A DNA stretch of 60,312 nucleotides from Desulfurococcaceae archaeon (lineage in GTDB: Archaea; Thermoproteota; Thermoprotei_A; Sulfolobales; Ignisphaeraceae). Made by a program: the position numbers and the translations under genes. The stretch's first letter is position 1. Each line of letters begins with the position of its first letter. Below are positions 7,895 through 17,159 of this stretch, in pieces. The DNA is taken from the NCBI GenBank assembly GCA_020832925.1, contig JAJHRF010000006.1:1-60312 (forward strand), in the 5' to 3' direction. The notes below the pieces were generated by a model. That model was not told the origin of the DNA and did not search any database. It saw nothing but the letters and a program-made list of their open reading frames with translations.

Positions 7895-8356
7895 CTAATC
7901 ACTAGCTTTCGTATACCTGCCCACAGCGTAAAATATTTTTCCAGCTCCATGAAGTAGGATATTGGTTTTTGTGAAATTCCATCCCCAGGGTGTAATAACG
8001 TCGTCTTTTGTATAGAACTCTACTACTTCAAAAATGTAGAACCGTACTTCTCCTACATCAACATGGTTAACTAGTTTTACTTCTAGCCATCCTAAAGCAT
8101 TTTTTAATATCGGTACAGCTACAGTTCTGCTCTTTTCTAGCTCTAAACCAAACCTAGATACTTTATCAACATTAAACCCTGAAACAGTTCCAAGTTTATA
8201 TACGAGATCAGCTTGATCAATAGATGGAATGTTTATTGTAGCTTCTTTACAATATTCAAGACATTGATGTGTATACGATGACCGATCAACAGCTATACCT
8301 ATAGTTGGAGGTTCTTCAGATATAGGTGTGACCCATGAAGCCGGCATAACGTTCAC
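7895..8356 (-). CDS. Flavin reductase-like domain protein (N terminus unresolved)
   Basis: FMN-binding split-barrel protein of the flavin reductase-like family. The conserved [13 protein letters not shown], the middle [15 protein letters not shown] and the C-terminal strands FYIFEVVEF and [19 protein letters not shown] match the family. The first canonical in-frame start is the GTG at 8356, but the frame stays open upstream and encodes [20 protein letters not shown], exactly the family's usual N terminus (HPRP-V-LVTT). No ATG, GTG or TTG occurs in that extension before an in-frame TGA at 8449-8447; an ATG at 8445-8443 is in another frame. So either a non-AUG start, a frameshift, or a sequence error. 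It overlaps or abuts the upstream gene's stop, implying co-translation. Confidence 0.8.
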   Translation of the reverse strand: MNVMPASWVTPISEEPPTIGIAVDRSSYTHQCLEYCKEATINIPSIDQADLVYKLGTVSGFNVDKVSRFGLELEKSRTVAVPILKNALGWLEVKLVNHVDVGEVRFYIFEVVEFYTKDDVITPWGWNFTKTNILLHGAGKIFYAVGRYTKASD

Positions 8357-8441
8357 TCTATTGTTTGGACATAGCGTTACTAGTAGTACTGTTGGTCTGG
8401 GATGTAATAGGTAGTAGAATTTCCTAGGTTTTCCTACGATT

Positions 8442-9713
8442 TCATATCACCATATCTTTGTATTCTACAACATCTAAACCAAGTAGGTATAGAGCTTCTA
8501 TAAGTTCTTTCCTCCTGTCGCCGTACAGAACTACATGATGATTATTTGGAGCTATATTTGGTAGTAAATCAACTACATAATCAAGTTCCAACATCATTTG
8601 TGTTCTACATACTGCTAAACCTAGGTTACCGGAAGCAACAACTCTACCTGTAGCTATTGCTGCTGTAGTAAAGTCTCTATCTATCGAAACTAGTGTCACA
8701 GTATCACCGATGTATTCACCTACTAAGGCGTACGGTTTCCCTGTTTCAAAATGCTGTACCACATTCAAATTCTTTACGATATCTAACGCTATTGTACAGT
8801 GGGCTAGGTACAACTTATCAGAAATCGCGTCAACAATGTTAGCTATCCAACCACTCCTACCTGTAATGATTCTCGCTAATACAAGTCCAAGTAAACTAGG
8901 TAGATCAGCTTCACACCCTGCTGCAATTCCCTCCTCATTAAATAGAGCTAGGGATATACATGGCGTGATACCGGACTTCATTATGAACGGGAAGCAATCT
9001 ATCGTAACAGCATGGAGTTTCTCATTATCTATAAACCTTCTTAATGCTAGGTAAAGTTTAGCAATTTTATCCAGGTACAGTGTAGAGGATTCTATCTTTA
9101 GAGATTTAGCTATCTTCTCTACAACTTTATCTACCTCATCCTTACTTACCATCTCTATATCACCTAGAAATTCATCGATAGTCTTAACTACTATAGATGC
9201 TCTAAACTTGGATTCAAAAGTCTCTTCAACATCTTCTTTTACAGCTTTATCAGCTATAACACCAACCTTTAGACCTATGATATAAGCAACAGCTCGAGCA
9301 ACTCTGATCATTCTATCGATTACATTAATACATATAGATGAAGTAATATCCGAACAATGGTAGATAAGGCTGATAACACCTTTTCTCTCAGCTTTATTTC
9401 TCGAAGATATAGCGGAGGCTAAGCTATTGTGTTCTGAGTGAGCGAAAATTATTAAACGTTCGTAGCCTCCACCGTCGACAAAACTATCAATAAGTTTACT
9501 TGTTCCACCTGTTAAAGCTATAGCTACAGGTAGGAACTGGGAGTACTTCTTACCGATCTTCTCAGCATCATCAACATCTGTTACTATCGAGCTATGCAAC
9601 TCTATACGATACTTCGATAAATATCGACTAATGATATCGAGGATAGCTACATAATATTCTTTTCCATGAATTTCCGATGCAAACGGCACTACAACAATAG
9701 GTTGCAATTTCAA
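8442..9713 (-). CDS. L-fucose/L-arabinose isomerase-like protein
   Basis: Cytoplasmic protein of 423 residues resembling the fucose/arabinose isomerase superfamily. The N-terminal part shows a Rossmann-like alternation ([42 protein letters not shown]), and the central/C-terminal region holds [26 protein letters not shown] followed by [22 protein letters not shown], which corresponds to the D-C-F---K---PC-aLa--n--G--a-CE-Dl block of that family. The Glu and Asp of CEAD are the usual metal ligands. Substrate cannot be assigned; no sugar pathway genes are adjacent. The stop overlaps the start region of the flavin reductase-like gene, so the two are probably one transcript. Confidence 0.75.
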   Translation of the reverse strand: MKLQPIVVVPFASEIHGKEYYVAILDIISRYLSKYRIELHSSIVTDVDDAEKIGKKYSQFLPVAIALTGGTSKLIDSFVDGGGYERLIIFAHSEHNSLASAISSRNKAERKGVISLIYHCSDITSSICINVIDRMIRVARAVAYIIGLKVGVIADKAVKEDVEETFESKFRASIVVKTIDEFLGDIEMVSKDEVDKVVEKIAKSLKIESSTLYLDKIAKLYLALRRFIDNEKLHAVTIDCFPFIMKSGITPCISLALFNEEGIAAGCEADLPSLLGLVLARIITGRSGWIANIVDAISDKLYLAHCTIALDIVKNLNVVQHFETGKPYALVGEYIGDTVTLVSIDRDFTTAAIATGRVVASGNLGLAVCRTQMMLELDYVVDLLPNIAPNNHHVVLYGDRRKELIEALYLLGLDVVEYKDMVI

Positions 9714-9974
9714 TCACAAAACTACCTAATCATTAGAAATATATATGCTTATTATACAGTTTATCCAACAACTTGATACAATCCATAATACTTACTAAGA
9801 TACTTTATCGAATATTCCTATAGAGCGCAACTGAGTACTAACCGAATAAATTTAAGGTTCTTACATGATTCTAGCTATTTTATAGTTAAATAGGTTGAAA
9901 GAGAAGGTCGAAATAATATTTTTGGTGAAGAAATAGGAAATGAGGAAGAATTCTCGGTATAGGTAGGAAGAGGG

Positions 9975-10688
9975 TTAGAATATGCTACTTAGCTCTGATG
10001 GTTTACATACTCCCTCTATCTTGCCATCTCTTATTTTAAATATCTTTGTACATTCTCTTGCCACTAATATATCGTGTGTCGCTATGATAAATGTTTGTTT
10101 AAGTTCTCTGTTCAACTTTTTTACGAGCGTCATAAGCTTTCTAGTATTTTCTGTGTCTAGAGCTCCCGTGGGTTCATCCATTAGTACTACGGCTGGATTG
10201 TTTGCTAGTGCTCTTGCTATAGCAATTCTTTGTTGCTCGCCCCCACTTAGCATATCTGGTGTCTTTTCTGCATACTTCTCTAGCCCCACCATCTCTAAGA
10301 GTTCTAGAGCCCTCTTCCTCCTTACCTCCTTAGGTACGCCGGCTAAGTACATGGGCATTTCAACGTTTTCTAAAGCTGTGAGTGATGGTATGAGGTTGTA
10401 TAGCTGAAACACATAGCCAATCTTAAAGAGTCTAAACTTTGTTAATTCAGCTTCACTAAGCTTAGTAACATCAACACTATCAACAATTACTGTGCCTATA
10501 TCCGGTTTATCTAACCCACCAATGATGTTCAGAAGCGTTGTTTTGCCAGAGCCTGAAGGACCAGCAATACACACTATCTCACCTCTATCAATAGACATTA
10601 TCACACCTCTCAATGCTTCGTAAAACACTTTGCCATATCTATAAATCTTGATAACGTTTTTTACGGTAACTATGTCTTCTCTAAACAT
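9975..10688 (-). CDS. ABC transporter ATP-binding protein (MacB/LolD type)
   Basis: ATPase subunit of an ABC exporter of the MacB/LolD/FtsE class. Walker A GPSGSGKTTLL (about residues 42-52), Q-loop VFQLYNLIPSLTALENVEMPM, signature LSGGEQQRIAIARAL (about 144-158), Walker B PAVVLMDEPTGALD and the switch His in IIATHD are all present; the conserved NVEMP wording after the Q-loop is diagnostic of the lipoprotein-release/macrolide subfamily. 237 residues is normal. Its start lies 8 bp inside the end of the permease gene, so the pair is translationally coupled. Both genes look higher in G+C than surrounding genes. The 261-bp gap before it (9714-9974) shows no clear feature. Confidence 0.95.
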   Translation of the reverse strand: MFREDIVTVKNVIKIYRYGKVFYEALRGVIMSIDRGEIVCIAGPSGSGKTTLLNIIGGLDKPDIGTVIVDSVDVTKLSEAELTKFRLFKIGYVFQLYNLIPSLTALENVEMPMYLAGVPKEVRRKRALELLEMVGLEKYAEKTPDMLSGGEQQRIAIARALANNPAVVLMDEPTGALDTENTRKLMTLVKKLNRELKQTFIIATHDILVARECTKIFKIRDGKIEGVCKPSELSSIF

Positions 10689-11925
10689 ATCTCAGCGCCT
10701 CTACAGGTTTCATTCTTGCTGCCCTGTATGCAGGGTATATCCCTGCAATTACACCAACAACTATACCTAGCGCTATTGCTATGGCAATATTTTCAAGTGT
10801 TATAACTGGTTGAAGTATTGTTGTAGTTGTTGATCTTCCAAATCTACCGGCAAAGCCTATGCTGTTTACAACTCTTGTTTGTAAGAGCATCGGCGCTATT
10901 ACATATGTCAATGCTATTCCTAATATCAAGCCTGCTATGCTACCCATAGCTCCTATGATTATGGATTCTAGCAAGAATAGCTTTAGTATGAACCAGTTTG
11001 AAGCCCCAATGGCTTTCATAATCCCTATCTCCCTAGTCCTTTCAGCTACAGCCATAGTCATCGTGTTCATAACTCCGAAGAGTCCTGCAACTAGTGCTAC
11101 TCCACCAATAGATGCAAAGAATGTGGTTACGGTGTTTACCGCTTCTTGCATTCTTTGTACCATGGTTGATGGCGTAAAGGTTGTGAGCCCTGGGAAGAGG
11201 GATTGAATAGCTTGTGCAACATCTTGAACCGAACTAGGATCACTACACTTAACGAGTATTTGTGAAACCTTGTCAACAACCCCTATTAAGTTTTGTGCTA
11301 TCTGTAGAGGTATGTAAACTGCGTACTCTTGAAACCTTTCTCCAGTCTGAAACATGCCTACAACGGTAAAGATTTGAGTGGTGTTTCCGTAGCTAAGCTC
11401 TATATGACTTCCAACAGAAACCCCAAGTTCCTCTGCAAGGCTCTTTCCAACTACAGCTTGCTGAGTACTGATATTGCTGAGGAAGCTACCTTCAACAACT
11501 TCAATGCTTGAAACTGCGGTGTATGTAGATGGCTCAACACCGTAGACAACTACTGTAGTTGTTGAGTTTAACAAAGCCCTAAAGGAAATAATTGGTGAAA
11601 CAACTGAAACTCCTGGTATAGAGGTTATAGCACTATACACACTTAAATCAACAAGAGTTCCAAAACCGCTGAAGCCAGGAAATTGTGAAGACCTCTGTAT
11701 AGGCACCCCTATCCCCCTACCGAAGAAGACTCTACTAGAATTATAAACAATGATATCAGCCCCTGCAAGCCTCCTAATAACTTCAGTGGCACTCCTACTA
11801 CCAGTAACAGATATTGTAAGCAGTGATAACAAAAGTCCAACACCAATAGCAATACCAGCAACAGTAAGTACAGTCCTCAACTTCCTCTTACACAAATTCC
11901 TCCACACAATAACCAACACATTCAC
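10681..11925 (-). CDS. ABC transporter permease (MacB/FtsX type)
   Basis: Membrane subunit partner of the preceding ATPase. It has the MacB/FtsX plan: an N-terminal membrane helix (RTVLTVAGIAIGVGLLLSLLTISV), a large extracytoplasmic domain of about 240 residues, and three C-terminal helices beginning with FFASIGGVALVAGLFGVMNTMTM; the hallmark cytoplasmic motif AVAERTREIGIMKAIGASNW lies between helices, and the terminal PAYRAARMKPVEALRYV matches the family end. 414 residues is normal. Such pairs move hydrophobic molecules or act as mechanotransmitters; no dedicated third component is next to it. A line-by-line hand count gives about 45-47 percent G+C in this gene against about 30-40 percent in lines from flanking genes. 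Confidence 0.95.
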   Translation of the reverse strand: MNVLVIVWRNLCKRKLRTVLTVAGIAIGVGLLLSLLTISVTGSRSATEVIRRLAGADIIVYNSSRVFFGRGIGVPIQRSSQFPGFSGFGTLVDLSVYSAITSIPGVSVVSPIISFRALLNSTTTVVVYGVEPSTYTAVSSIEVVEGSFLSNISTQQAVVGKSLAEELGVSVGSHIELSYGNTTQIFTVVGMFQTGERFQEYAVYIPLQIAQNLIGVVDKVSQILVKCSDPSSVQDVAQAIQSLFPGLTTFTPSTMVQRMQEAVNTVTTFFASIGGVALVAGLFGVMNTMTMAVAERTREIGIMKAIGASNWFILKLFLLESIIIGAMGSIAGLILGIALTYVIAPMLLQTRVVNSIGFAGRFGRSTTTTILQPVITLENIAIAIALGIVVGVIAGIYPAYRAARMKPVEALRYV

Positions 11926-12361
11926 TATTCAACACCATCGCTACACTAGATACCTACCTCATCCTCTTATCCTACTGGAGAGCATCGAAAACGGCACTGA
12001 CAACAAATTTAGCATCGTCATACTATCACTTAACACATAGGCTAAGATAGTTGCTGAAATTAGTGCTAATGCTAAAAGCTCTTTATTCACATTATTCACC
12101 AGAAGGAAAAACATTGTTCATATCCTTTTAAGTCAGACTCACAAAAAGTGTACTACCATAATACATCATAAAGTAAACCTCTAAACTACTTGAAATATCT
12201 TACTAACTCTTCAGTTCTACACATACTACTCAACATATATTCAATTCATTGAAAGCTTACAAATTTTAGCTCTACACAAATATTTAAACATTAAAGAGCT
12301 TAAGTTCTGCCATATCCATCTCATTCATTATTCCAAGAAAATGCACATGTAATGAATGCTA
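11926..12361. other. Intergenic region, no gene seen
   Basis: 436 bp upstream of the ABC operon. It is AT-rich towards 12361, with stops in all frames at short intervals. The half next to the permease keeps the higher G+C of that gene. A T/A-rich AATATTTAAACATTAAAG at about 12278-12295 could be a promoter for the small ORF that follows. No repeat of the tRNA-Glu 3' end was found here. Confidence 0.5.
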
Positions 12362-12469
12362 ATGAAAAACAAAAGAACTTATGATCCAAGGATTGCTGGT
12401 AGGCGTGATGTAATCGAGGAAGTTGTTGAAGAACTTGAGGAACTTAAGCAAGGGATGGATAGGCATTAG
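12362..12469 (+). CDS. Possible small ORF, 35 aa
   Basis: An open frame encoding MKNKRTYDPRIAGRRD followed by an acidic, probably alpha-helical tail (VIEEVVEELEELKQG). It ends one base before the antisense 3' end of tRNA-Glu. The codons look like those of nearby genes and the helix has coiled-coil-like heptads, but there is no ribosome-binding site and no recognised family. It could be a small regulator, the remnant of a longer gene cut at the tRNA, or chance. Confidence 0.25.
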   Translation: MKNKRTYDPRIAGRRDVIEEVVEELEELKQGMDRH

Positions 12470-12544
12470 TGCCGCGGCCGGGATTTGAACCCGGGTCACG
12501 GGCTCGAAAGGCCCGCATACTTGACCGGGCTATACTACCGCGGC
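12470..12544 (-). tRNA. tRNA-Glu (anticodon TTC)
   Basis: Cloverleaf on the minus strand: acceptor GCCGCGG pairing with CCGCGGC, T arm CCGGG-TTCAAAT-CCCGG, and anticodon stem-loop CGGGC-CTTTCGA-GCCCG with anticodon TTC (reads GAA/GAG). Discriminator base A; no CCA is encoded and there is no intron. A T-rich element about 33-42 bp before the 5' end (CTTTTTAATC, minus strand) can serve as TATA box. The product is charged by GluRS (gltX, 25123) and the GatDE system (gatE here) handles mischarged tRNA-Gln. Confidence 0.97.
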
Positions 12545-12626
12545 GCTCTACCTATCTATGTACTGTGGTAACTATGTCTTGATTAAAAAGCTTTTTTATT
12601 TTTAGACTATTCACGAAGTTAGATGA

Positions 12627-12635
12627 GTTTATATA
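12627..12635 (+). promoter_or_regulatory. TATA box of alba paralogue
   Basis: GTTTATATA, 57-65 bp before the alba start at 12692, in otherwise non-coding DNA between tRNA-Glu and alba. Predicted transcript would carry a leader of about 30 nt that includes a GAGAGGTTCAG purine stretch. Confidence 0.4.
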
Positions 12636-12691
12636 GCTCTTTACCTAATTTCGCATAGCGTAGAGAGGTTCAGTTGTTAGAGGGTATGTAG

Positions 12692-12970
12692 ATGAGCACG
12701 CCATCTAAAAGTAATGTGAAAACTATACTACTTGGTAATAAACCTCTTAAAGAATATCTTATAGAAGCTGTAGTAAGTCTTAATAGGGATGCCGATGTCA
12801 TCGAGATTATTGGGCGTGGAAGAAATATTTATCGAGCTGTAAACTTATACAATGCTTTGCTAGCTAGGGTTGGTGATAAAGTTAATTTGAAGGATATCGA
12901 GATTGGTAGTATCCTTGTTAGAAATCGTAGAGTTTCGTATATAAGAATAGCTTTACAGAGAATTGGTTAA
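12692..12970 (+). CDS. Alba family DNA/RNA-binding protein (second paralogue)
   Basis: Small basic chromatin protein of 92 residues, Alba fold, binding double-stranded DNA and RNA as a dimer. The core LLGNKPLKEYLIEAVVSL corresponds to the [10 protein letters not shown] block of classical Alba but the first lysine of the KK pair is Asn here; the later ARVGDKVNLKDIEIGSILV and the final RIALQR strand fit. It is divergent in sequence from the Alba at 16802, so it is probably the Alba2-type partner that forms heterodimers. It converges with the reverse gyrase gene, whose stop is 13 bp away. Confidence 0.92.
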   Translation: MSTPSKSNVKTILLGNKPLKEYLIEAVVSLNRDADVIEIIGRGRNIYRAVNLYNALLARVGDKVNLKDIEIGSILVRNRRVSYIRIALQRIG

Positions 12971-12983
12971 AAATATCACGCTA

Positions 12984-15900
12984 TCATGCTGTTATACTGG
13001 CAACGTTAGAGTTCATATTGTTAAATATATGTTGAGGAAGTACTTCGCCGCTCTCCATGTACCGCATATACGAGTCTATACTTTCGTAAACATTTTGAAG
13101 CACTAGATCAGCTCTAGCTCTACCCTCCTCTATTCTGTCTGTTAATAGTTCAAGCTCTTTAGTAGTATCTTCTCCTACAAGTTTTAAGAATTTAGTTTTT
13201 ATAATTTCAGCAACATCTAGACCTAGTTTAGTAGGTATCAACACATTCTTTCTCTTACTCAACAATATATATCCATGTCTAATATTATTATCAATAGCTT
13301 TTGCATACGTGCTTGGCCTTCCAATACCTTTCTCCTTCATCATCTTTATTATATCTGCAACGCGGTAGAGATTTATTGAGGAAGACTTAATTACATTCAC
13401 ATTCTCGACCTTGATCCTCATCGCATTGCTATCAATGTTCTTGACAACGTTGTTGTAGAGTTTTATAGGATAGACAAGTGTAAACCCTGGCTCTAAAATC
13501 TCTACAGGTAATTCGAAACGCATCTTCATATCCTTTACCCTAACCTCGCCCACTATATACTTAATCCTAGCGTTGGGCATCTGACTAGCGATAAAACGTC
13601 TAAATATTAAATCGTATAGCTTAACATGATCTTCGCTGATCCTAGTTAACATACCTACATCTCCTCGAATAACCATCTCTACAAGGTCTTCAGCTGTAAC
13701 AGGGTTCGTAGGTCTTATAGCTTCATGCGCACCTTCTTTTCCATCTCCACCCCATGTTCTAGGGGTATACATAGCATCTAAACCTAGCTTCTTCATAGCT
13801 TCGTGTGCTATATTCAAAGCTAGTGTAGAAAGTCTTGTAGTATCAGTTCTATGGTATGTAATTAACCCTAGTTCAAATAAAGTTTGGGCTAAGGACATAG
13901 TTTTAGATGCTGTGAATCCGAATAACGTATTTGCTTCTTGAAGCAGAGTATCAGTTGTAAATGGTGGTAGCGGTGGTAGGTTCCTCTCCACAAATTCTAG
14001 ATGTAAAAGCTCTAAACCATTCTCTTTTACTAGATTTGCTAATTTAAAGGCTTTTTCTTTTGCCTCACCATCTCTACCAACATATAACCTTAACCGGTAA
14101 CCACCTATATCAACAACAACTACATAGCCAAACAATTCTCTATACTCTTTATATCGTGAAGCTACCCATAATAGAACAGGGCTTTGAACTCTTCCAGCTC
14201 CTAGCCACGGTTTATCGAACCTCTTTTGAAGCCATAAACTTAGCTCAAAACCTATCCATCTATCAATAATTCTTCGAACAATCTGGGCTTTAACCATCTT
14301 CAAATCTACAACCCTAGGATTCTTTAACGCATTTAGAATAGCGTTTTTCGTTACCTCTCTGAACTCTATCCTGTAGATCCTTCTATTGTATAGTTGTAAC
14401 AAGTTATAGATATCAAAGGCTATTTTCTCACCCTCTGTATCAGGGTCTGTCGCTATGTATATTTCATCAACTTGCAATGCCAAAACCTTCATAACGTTGA
14501 ATATAGATGAACTAGACATTACATCAGTAGATCCACAATATGGACAAGTATCGTATACTCCAACATGTTGAGCTCCACAGTTTCGGCATCGGGATATGAA
14601 ATCGTATGTAGGTTTAAAATGGTGTTTATTTACTTTAACACCATATACTCCTTCATCTGTAACTAGGTCTGTTATATGTCCAAGAGATGACATCACCGAC
14701 GCTACGATCACTCTCTCCGTAGAGATGGGTATCAAGGTCTCATACACAACTGCGTTTCCAAGTATTCGTTTAGCCGGTTTACCGAACATACTGGCTATAG
14801 TTCTAGCTTTTGTCGGAGATTCAACTATTATCAATGCTGTAGATATAGATATGTTATTACCTAGCGCAGATGCGGATCTACTTGCTTCAACTTCTTTAGC
14901 TAATTCACTAAGTTTACTTAGATCAAAGTCTATCACTGTAAAAGTGTTGATATATCTCCTTAAAAATGTTTCTAGTAGTTTTACAAGCTGTGGATACTCA
15001 TCGAAAATTATTGCTACACCAAAAGTCTTCCTACCCTTGAGTAACCTAGAACATCTCCCACTAGCCTGTATATAAGTGAAAGGATCAGGTCTAATTACGA
15101 GGTATTTGTTATGACGTTTAACGATTATGCAGTTCTTATCGATTTCGATAATCGATAGTTTCTCAAGAACATCCTTACACATTTTATAAACCTTGGCTGC
15201 AACATCTATAAGCAATTCAACTTTATATCTTACATCGTCATTTATAGGTACAGAGCTATCTTTAGGTAATTGCTTCATTAGTTTTGAATACATATAGAGC
15301 ATGGAGGGGGTCGAGGAAGTTATCACCTTAATCACGTTGCTTAGTAGATCGTCTACCTGAAGTCCTAGTTGCTTAAGTTTATGTAAGACTAGGAATAGAA
15401 ATCTTGGATTATTTAGAGAATCTCTAAGGTCTTTAACGATACTTGGGACACCTATAAACACTGTGTACCTCGTCCTAATAGGCTCATCTAGACCTCTCAC
15501 AAGGATACCATAATATGAAGCAGAACCTACTAAAACATCTACTTCCCCGCGTCTAAATTTATCAACAGCTTTACTACCGCTTTTAACAACTTCAACTTTG
15601 ATACCTTCTTCTCTAAGTCTAGCTGCTACCTGTTGAACTAGGTCTCTATATAGAGAGGATACGAAGATAAGCCCGCTTCCAAGTTTTTTGACAATATGTA
15701 CCAGTGTATCTAAGAGAGTTCCATTGATTGGATGATACAGGTCGACTATGTTACGCCAGTATTCAAAAACAGCTCCAGCATCAAATCCTAAGAGCAATTT
15801 TAATACTTGGGACTTCAACCCTTTAGCTCTACCTGTAGCTGAGGCTACAACAAGTTGGACATTCTTTTTCGCTATGTTATTCCTAAGTACAGCTTCAAGT

Positions 15901-16658
15901 TCCGTTAACTCTCTCCTAACTTTCTCATAAGCTTCGTAACTCTTTGAAGCTTTAGTAAGCAATGCATATTGCCGCAACTTAACGATTTTCGTAGCTAACT
16001 CTATATCATTGTTATCGAAGCTTAGTAAAGCTAATATTCTATCAACATTTTTAGAGTTCTTCATTATAGAGTCTAGATCGTCAGCTATAACTACATCTAT
16101 TCTTTTACCTACCAAAACATCCTTATGCCTTGATAGAAAGGCTGCCGAAGTTATAAGTATGTCGAAGTCTCCATTCCTTATATTTTCCTTTACCTGGTCA
16201 ACATTCTTACTAGAAGAATCGTAAAGCAAGATCTTAACATTGCCAAGATTTACTCTAGATATGTACTCCGATATCCTTGAAAACATTTGCTTAGCCAACT
16301 CCCTGGTAGGCGTAATTATGTAGATCTTCGATCTATAGAAGTAAGCTCTATATAGTGCATAAACAGCTAAAAGCGTTGATTTACCAACACCTGTAGGAGC
16401 TATCATAGCAAAAGATTCTCCGGATATCAACCTCTTTATCCAGTACCTTTGAAGAGACCATGGAGTAAACCCTGTTACAGATGTAAAGAATTCTATGAAA
16501 TTTTCTACTTCTTTATTAATTATCTGAAGAGCTTTAAGTTCTAAATTATTTTCATCAGTTATAGAGTTCTCTTTACAGTAATCGCTAACGTAAAGCTCTT
16601 CATCTTCATAGGAAACATCTAAATGGCATCCACCTCTATATACAACTGTTATCGGCAA
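12984..16658 (-). CDS. rgy: Reverse gyrase
   Basis: ATP-dependent type IA topoisomerase that introduces positive supercoils; a marker of hyperthermophiles. The N-terminal SF2 helicase half has GFTPWSLQRYWIKRL, Walker A APTGVGKST (about residue 89), ADDLDSI and a C-terminal helicase block with SGRCSRL. The topoisomerase half starts at ALIIVESPTKARTIASMFG (about 612), has a zinc finger CRNCG...CPYCG (about 690-710), the acidic triad YIATDPDTEGEKIA, and the catalytic tyrosine in GLITYHRTDTTRLS. 1224 residues is full length. The N-terminal zinc finger that normally opens the protein is degenerate: only single Cys residues at GGCHL and DYCKE remain. It is divergent from alba at 16802 over 143 bp. 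Confidence 0.97.
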   Translation of the reverse strand: MPITVVYRGGCHLDVSYEDEELYVSDYCKENSITDENNLELKALQIINKEVENFIEFFTSVTGFTPWSLQRYWIKRLISGESFAMIAPTGVGKSTLLAVYALYRAYFYRSKIYIITPTRELAKQMFSRISEYISRVNLGNVKILLYDSSSKNVDQVKENIRNGDFDILITSAAFLSRHKDVLVGKRIDVVIADDLDSIMKNSKNVDRILALLSFDNNDIELATKIVKLRQYALLTKASKSYEAYEKVRRELTELEAVLRNNIAKKNVQLVVASATGRAKGLKSQVLKLLLGFDAGAVFEYWRNIVDLYHPINGTLLDTLVHIVKKLGSGLIFVSSLYRDLVQQVAARLREEGIKVEVVKSGSKAVDKFRRGEVDVLVGSASYYGILVRGLDEPIRTRYTVFIGVPSIVKDLRDSLNNPRFLFLVLHKLKQLGLQVDDLLSNVIKVITSSTPSMLYMYSKLMKQLPKDSSVPINDDVRYKVELLIDVAAKVYKMCKDVLEKLSIIEIDKNCIIVKRHNKYLVIRPDPFTYIQASGRCSRLLKGRKTFGVAIIFDEYPQLVKLLETFLRRYINTFTVIDFDLSKLSELAKEVEASRSASALGNNISISTALIIVESPTKARTIASMFGKPAKRILGNAVVYETLIPISTERVIVASVMSSLGHITDLVTDEGVYGVKVNKHHFKPTYDFISRCRNCGAQHVGVYDTCPYCGSTDVMSSSSIFNVMKVLALQVDEIYIATDPDTEGEKIAFDIYNLLQLYNRRIYRIEFREVTKNAILNALKNPRVVDLKMVKAQIVRRIIDRWIGFELSLWLQKRFDKPWLGAGRVQSPVLLWVASRYKEYRELFGYVVVVDIGGYRLRLYVGRDGEAKEKAFKLANLVKENGLELLHLEFVERNLPPLPPFTTDTLLQEANTLFGFTASKTMSLAQTLFELGLITYHRTDTTRLSTLALNIAHEAMKKLGLDAMYTPRTWGGDGKEGAHEAIRPTNPVTAEDLVEMVIRGDVGMLTRISEDHVKLYDLIFRRFIASQMPNARIKYIVGEVRVKDMKMRFELPVEILEPGFTLVYPIKLYNNVVKNIDSNAMRIKVENVNVIKSSSINLYRVADIIKMMKEKGIGRPSTYAKAIDNNIRHGYILLSKRKNVLIPTKLGLDVAEIIKTKFLKLVGEDTTKELELLTDRIEEGRARADLVLQNVYESIDSYMRYMESGEVLPQHIFNNMNSNVASITA

Positions 16659-16736
16659 CTCTTTATACCCAATCCATATAACTAAAACTTCCTAGATTAC
16701 TCAAAAAGTTGTACCCCTCAACGTATATTTCCAACA

Positions 16737-16747
16737 AACTTTTTATT
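16737..16747 (+). promoter_or_regulatory. TATA box of alba
   Basis: AACTTTTTATT about 55-65 bp before the alba start at 16802, within the 143-bp divergent region shared with reverse gyrase. A GAGGTAGTAGA ribosome site lies directly before the ATG. Confidence 0.4.
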
Positions 16748-16801
16748 CCAGTCTCTTGCTATATACACCAAGGAACATAAAAATCTACAGAGGTAGTAGA
16801 A

Positions 16802-17095
16802 ATGGCTCAGACACCTTCAGCAGCCAATACCGTACTTGTAGGAAAGAAACCTGTAATGAATTATGTATTAGCAATACTAACCCTAATAAACCAAGGAGTT
16901 GGAGAAATAGTGGTTAAAGCCAGAGGTAGAGCCATAAGCAAAGCTGTAGACGCAATAGAGATTGTGAGAAACAGATTCTTACCAGGTAAAATAGAGGTAA
17001 AGAATATAAACATTGGTAGCCAAACAATAACAAGCTCTGATGGTAGACAATCAAGGGTATCTACAATAGAGATAGTGATCTCTAAAAAAGATTGA
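16802..17095 (+). CDS. albA: Chromatin protein Alba
   Basis: Major chromatin protein of 97 residues. The signature [20 protein letters not shown] contains the paired lysines (about residues 16-17) that contact DNA and are acetylation sites in Sulfolobus. [25 protein letters not shown] and the C-terminal [11 protein letters not shown] complete the fold. A strong ribosome-binding site precedes the ATG. Divergent from reverse gyrase and separated by it from the second Alba, so the two duplex-shaping protein types are linked. Abundant nucleoid protein expected. Confidence 0.97.
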   Translation: MAQTPSAANTVLVGKKPVMNYVLAILTLINQGVGEIVVKARGRAISKAVDAIEIVRNRFLPGKIEVKNINIGSQTITSSDGRQSRVSTIEIVISKKD

Positions 17096-17152
17096 AGTAG
17101 GAAAGTTAAGCATTAAGATAAAGAGAACAGAATTACAGAAAAGAACTCCACA

Positions 17153-17159
17153 TTTTTTT
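17153..17159 (+). terminator. T-run terminator after alba
   Basis: Seven consecutive T residues about 58 bp after the alba stop, where this gene converges on the next one. Oligo-T tracts are the usual archaeal termination signal. Confidence 0.4.

Noticed and set aside
12470-12544. Attachment site (attL/attR) duplication of tRNA-Glu
   Set aside because: No second copy of the tRNA 3' end was seen around the ABC cassette and no integrase is present.
12984-16658. Intein or split in reverse gyrase; intein in nrdJ and infB
   Set aside because: Lengths are normal and the catalytic motifs are continuous; no intein blocks seen.
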